Shown: one piece after another, positions 63,076 through 64,000 of the stretch
Position numbering within the stretch: the first letter of the stretch is position 1
Layout of the letters: the number at the start of each line of letters is the position of its first letter
Assembly (NCBI GenBank): GCA_963969495.1
Contig: OZ018328.1
Coordinates: forward strand, 3,897,886-3,961,885
Direction of reading: 5' to 3'
Source of the DNA: Ceratothoa steindachneri
Lineage: Eukaryota; Arthropoda; Malacostraca; Isopoda; Cymothoidae
DNA: 64,000 nucleotides
Position numbers and translations under genes: made by a program
The notes under the pieces: model-generated
What the model saw: the letters and a program-made list of their open reading frames with translations, nothing else
What the model was told of the DNA's origin: nothing
Databases searched by the model: none

Positions 63076-63237
63076 TCTCTCTCTGAAGGGTTGGCTGCTT
63101 CCCTTGCGGCTGGTGCATGGCATTTGTTTATTGCTTTTTTTCGGGCGACCCTGTTTTAACACTGTTGCCATTAAGAGTCCATGAGGATTACGCGGCTGAC
63201 AATTTGTTTCCCTTAAATAAAACTAAATTTGTTAAAC

Positions 63238-64000
63238 ATGATCTGGGTAGAGGGTATACTCCCAGAGTCCTGGCGAATCGCTACTGTGCTCGCTTTTCGC
63301 AAACCGGCGAGAGATCACTCTACCACGGACGGTTTTCGCCCAATCTTTCTAACTTATTGTGTATGCCAGTTGATGGAAAAATTGGTAAATGTTCGATTAG
63401 CCTTTTCTTCTACGCAAGGGAGGCCGTCTGTCTTCTCCACAGTGCGGCTTCCGAAATTTTCACTTCACGTTGGATGCTCTGCTCCGACTGGAGAATGCCG
63501 TCTGCAATGCCTTCCTTCGTACGTACGCAGCAATACGCCACGGTGTTTTCTGATCTAAAGAAGGACTATGATATCACATGGCCATACGGTAGCATGGAGA
63601 ATCTCAACAGCTGGGGGCGAGAAGACGCCTGTCAATCTTTATCTCAAAGAATTTATGCGAGATCGTCGTATATTCTTAAGGGTGGGTTAGCTATTTCTGA
63701 ACGAATTAAGCAGGAAGAGGGTCTCCAACAGAGGGTTGTCCTCAGTGTCGCACTTTGCCTTGAGCAACAACATCTTCACCTCGGTGCTGTCGGAAGATGT
63801 TCTCGCTATGCTCTACGTGGACGACCTTTTGATCTTTCTCTGCGGCCAGATGCCAACTCTGAAGCCTCAAATCCAACAGGCATTGAACCGCATCTCGTAA
63901 TGCCGAACCGCACAGCTTTAGGGTTTCCTTGTTCAAGACTAACGTGGTCCATTTTTGTCGCCACCTACGGCTCCATCCAGACCCGAACTTGTTCTGTAAA
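63238..64000 (+). mobile_element. I-B copy running off the right edge
   Basis: It starts at ATGATCTGGGTAGAGG (main-copy about 55236) within the RT and continues through a mutated palm (YVDDLLIFL near 63816-63842) to the window end. Indels at 63535, 63600 and others break the frame. The start is 5'-truncated, next to a short unassigned stretch at 63076-63237. Confidence 0.8.

Overview
This is a eukaryotic, animal-type genomic window and almost entirely interspersed repeats. There are no prokaryotic operons, rRNA or tRNA genes, or CRISPR arrays. The mix of repeats is CR1 and I-type LINEs, a Penelope-like element, Ty3/gypsy and Copia remnants, PIF/Harbinger, Tigger/pogo and a Tc1 terminus. Together with AT-rich introns, a C2H2 zinc-finger gene and AT-rich microsatellites, this suggests an arthropod, perhaps a decapod crustacean. 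The taxon is an inference.

One host gene can be followed on the + strand from about 3.4 to 36.3 kb. Four short acidic exons (3442-3596, 5015-5092, 5189-5332, 16195-16353) and a large zinc-finger exon (35460-36338) all splice in phase 0. Its introns have been expanded by transposon insertions. The finger array was built by tandem duplication of a three-finger unit. It ends at an in-frame TAA, and more fingers lie beyond that stop.

Two LINE families dominate. (1) A CR1-clade family has one full-length minus-strand copy (about 41247-45780) with both ORFs open, ORF1 carrying an SGNH esterase domain, plus three truncated relatives at 1.1-2.1, 4.3-4.6 and 23.5-25.2 kb. (2) A family here called I-B is I-type: ORF1 with three zinc knuckles, ORF2 with endonuclease, RT, RNase H and a terminal CCHC. 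It has a full-length copy at 50880-57713 with a 12-bp target-site duplication and about fourteen other fragments. Comparing I-B copies shows a 5'UTR uORF overlapping a 13-bp hairpin, an ORF2 with no AUG ahead of its endonuclease domain, and two conserved 3'-terminal hairpins, one with paired base changes.

Layout: 1-2.1 kb, I-type 3' end inside a CR1 copy; 3.4-5.3 kb, host exons; 5.7-10.9 kb, I-B ORF1 mosaics; 11.1-14.5 kb, Penelope-like and Ty3/gypsy remnants, the latter with an OTU-like domain; 14.5-15.5 kb, I-B scraps; 16.2 kb, host exon; 16.4-22.6 kb, composite I-B copy with a solo-LTR-like insert; 23.5-32.2 kb, CR1 and an I-B copy split by Harbinger; 32.3-34.7 kb, more LINE fragments; 35.5-36.6 kb, zinc fingers; 39.1-40.2 kb, internally deleted I-B; 41.2-45.8 kb, full CR1; 46.1 kb, Copia gag; 47.6-50.0 kb, Tigger; 50.0-59.1 kb, minus-strand Ty3/gypsy split by full-length I-B; 59.2-64.0 kb, three more I-B copies.
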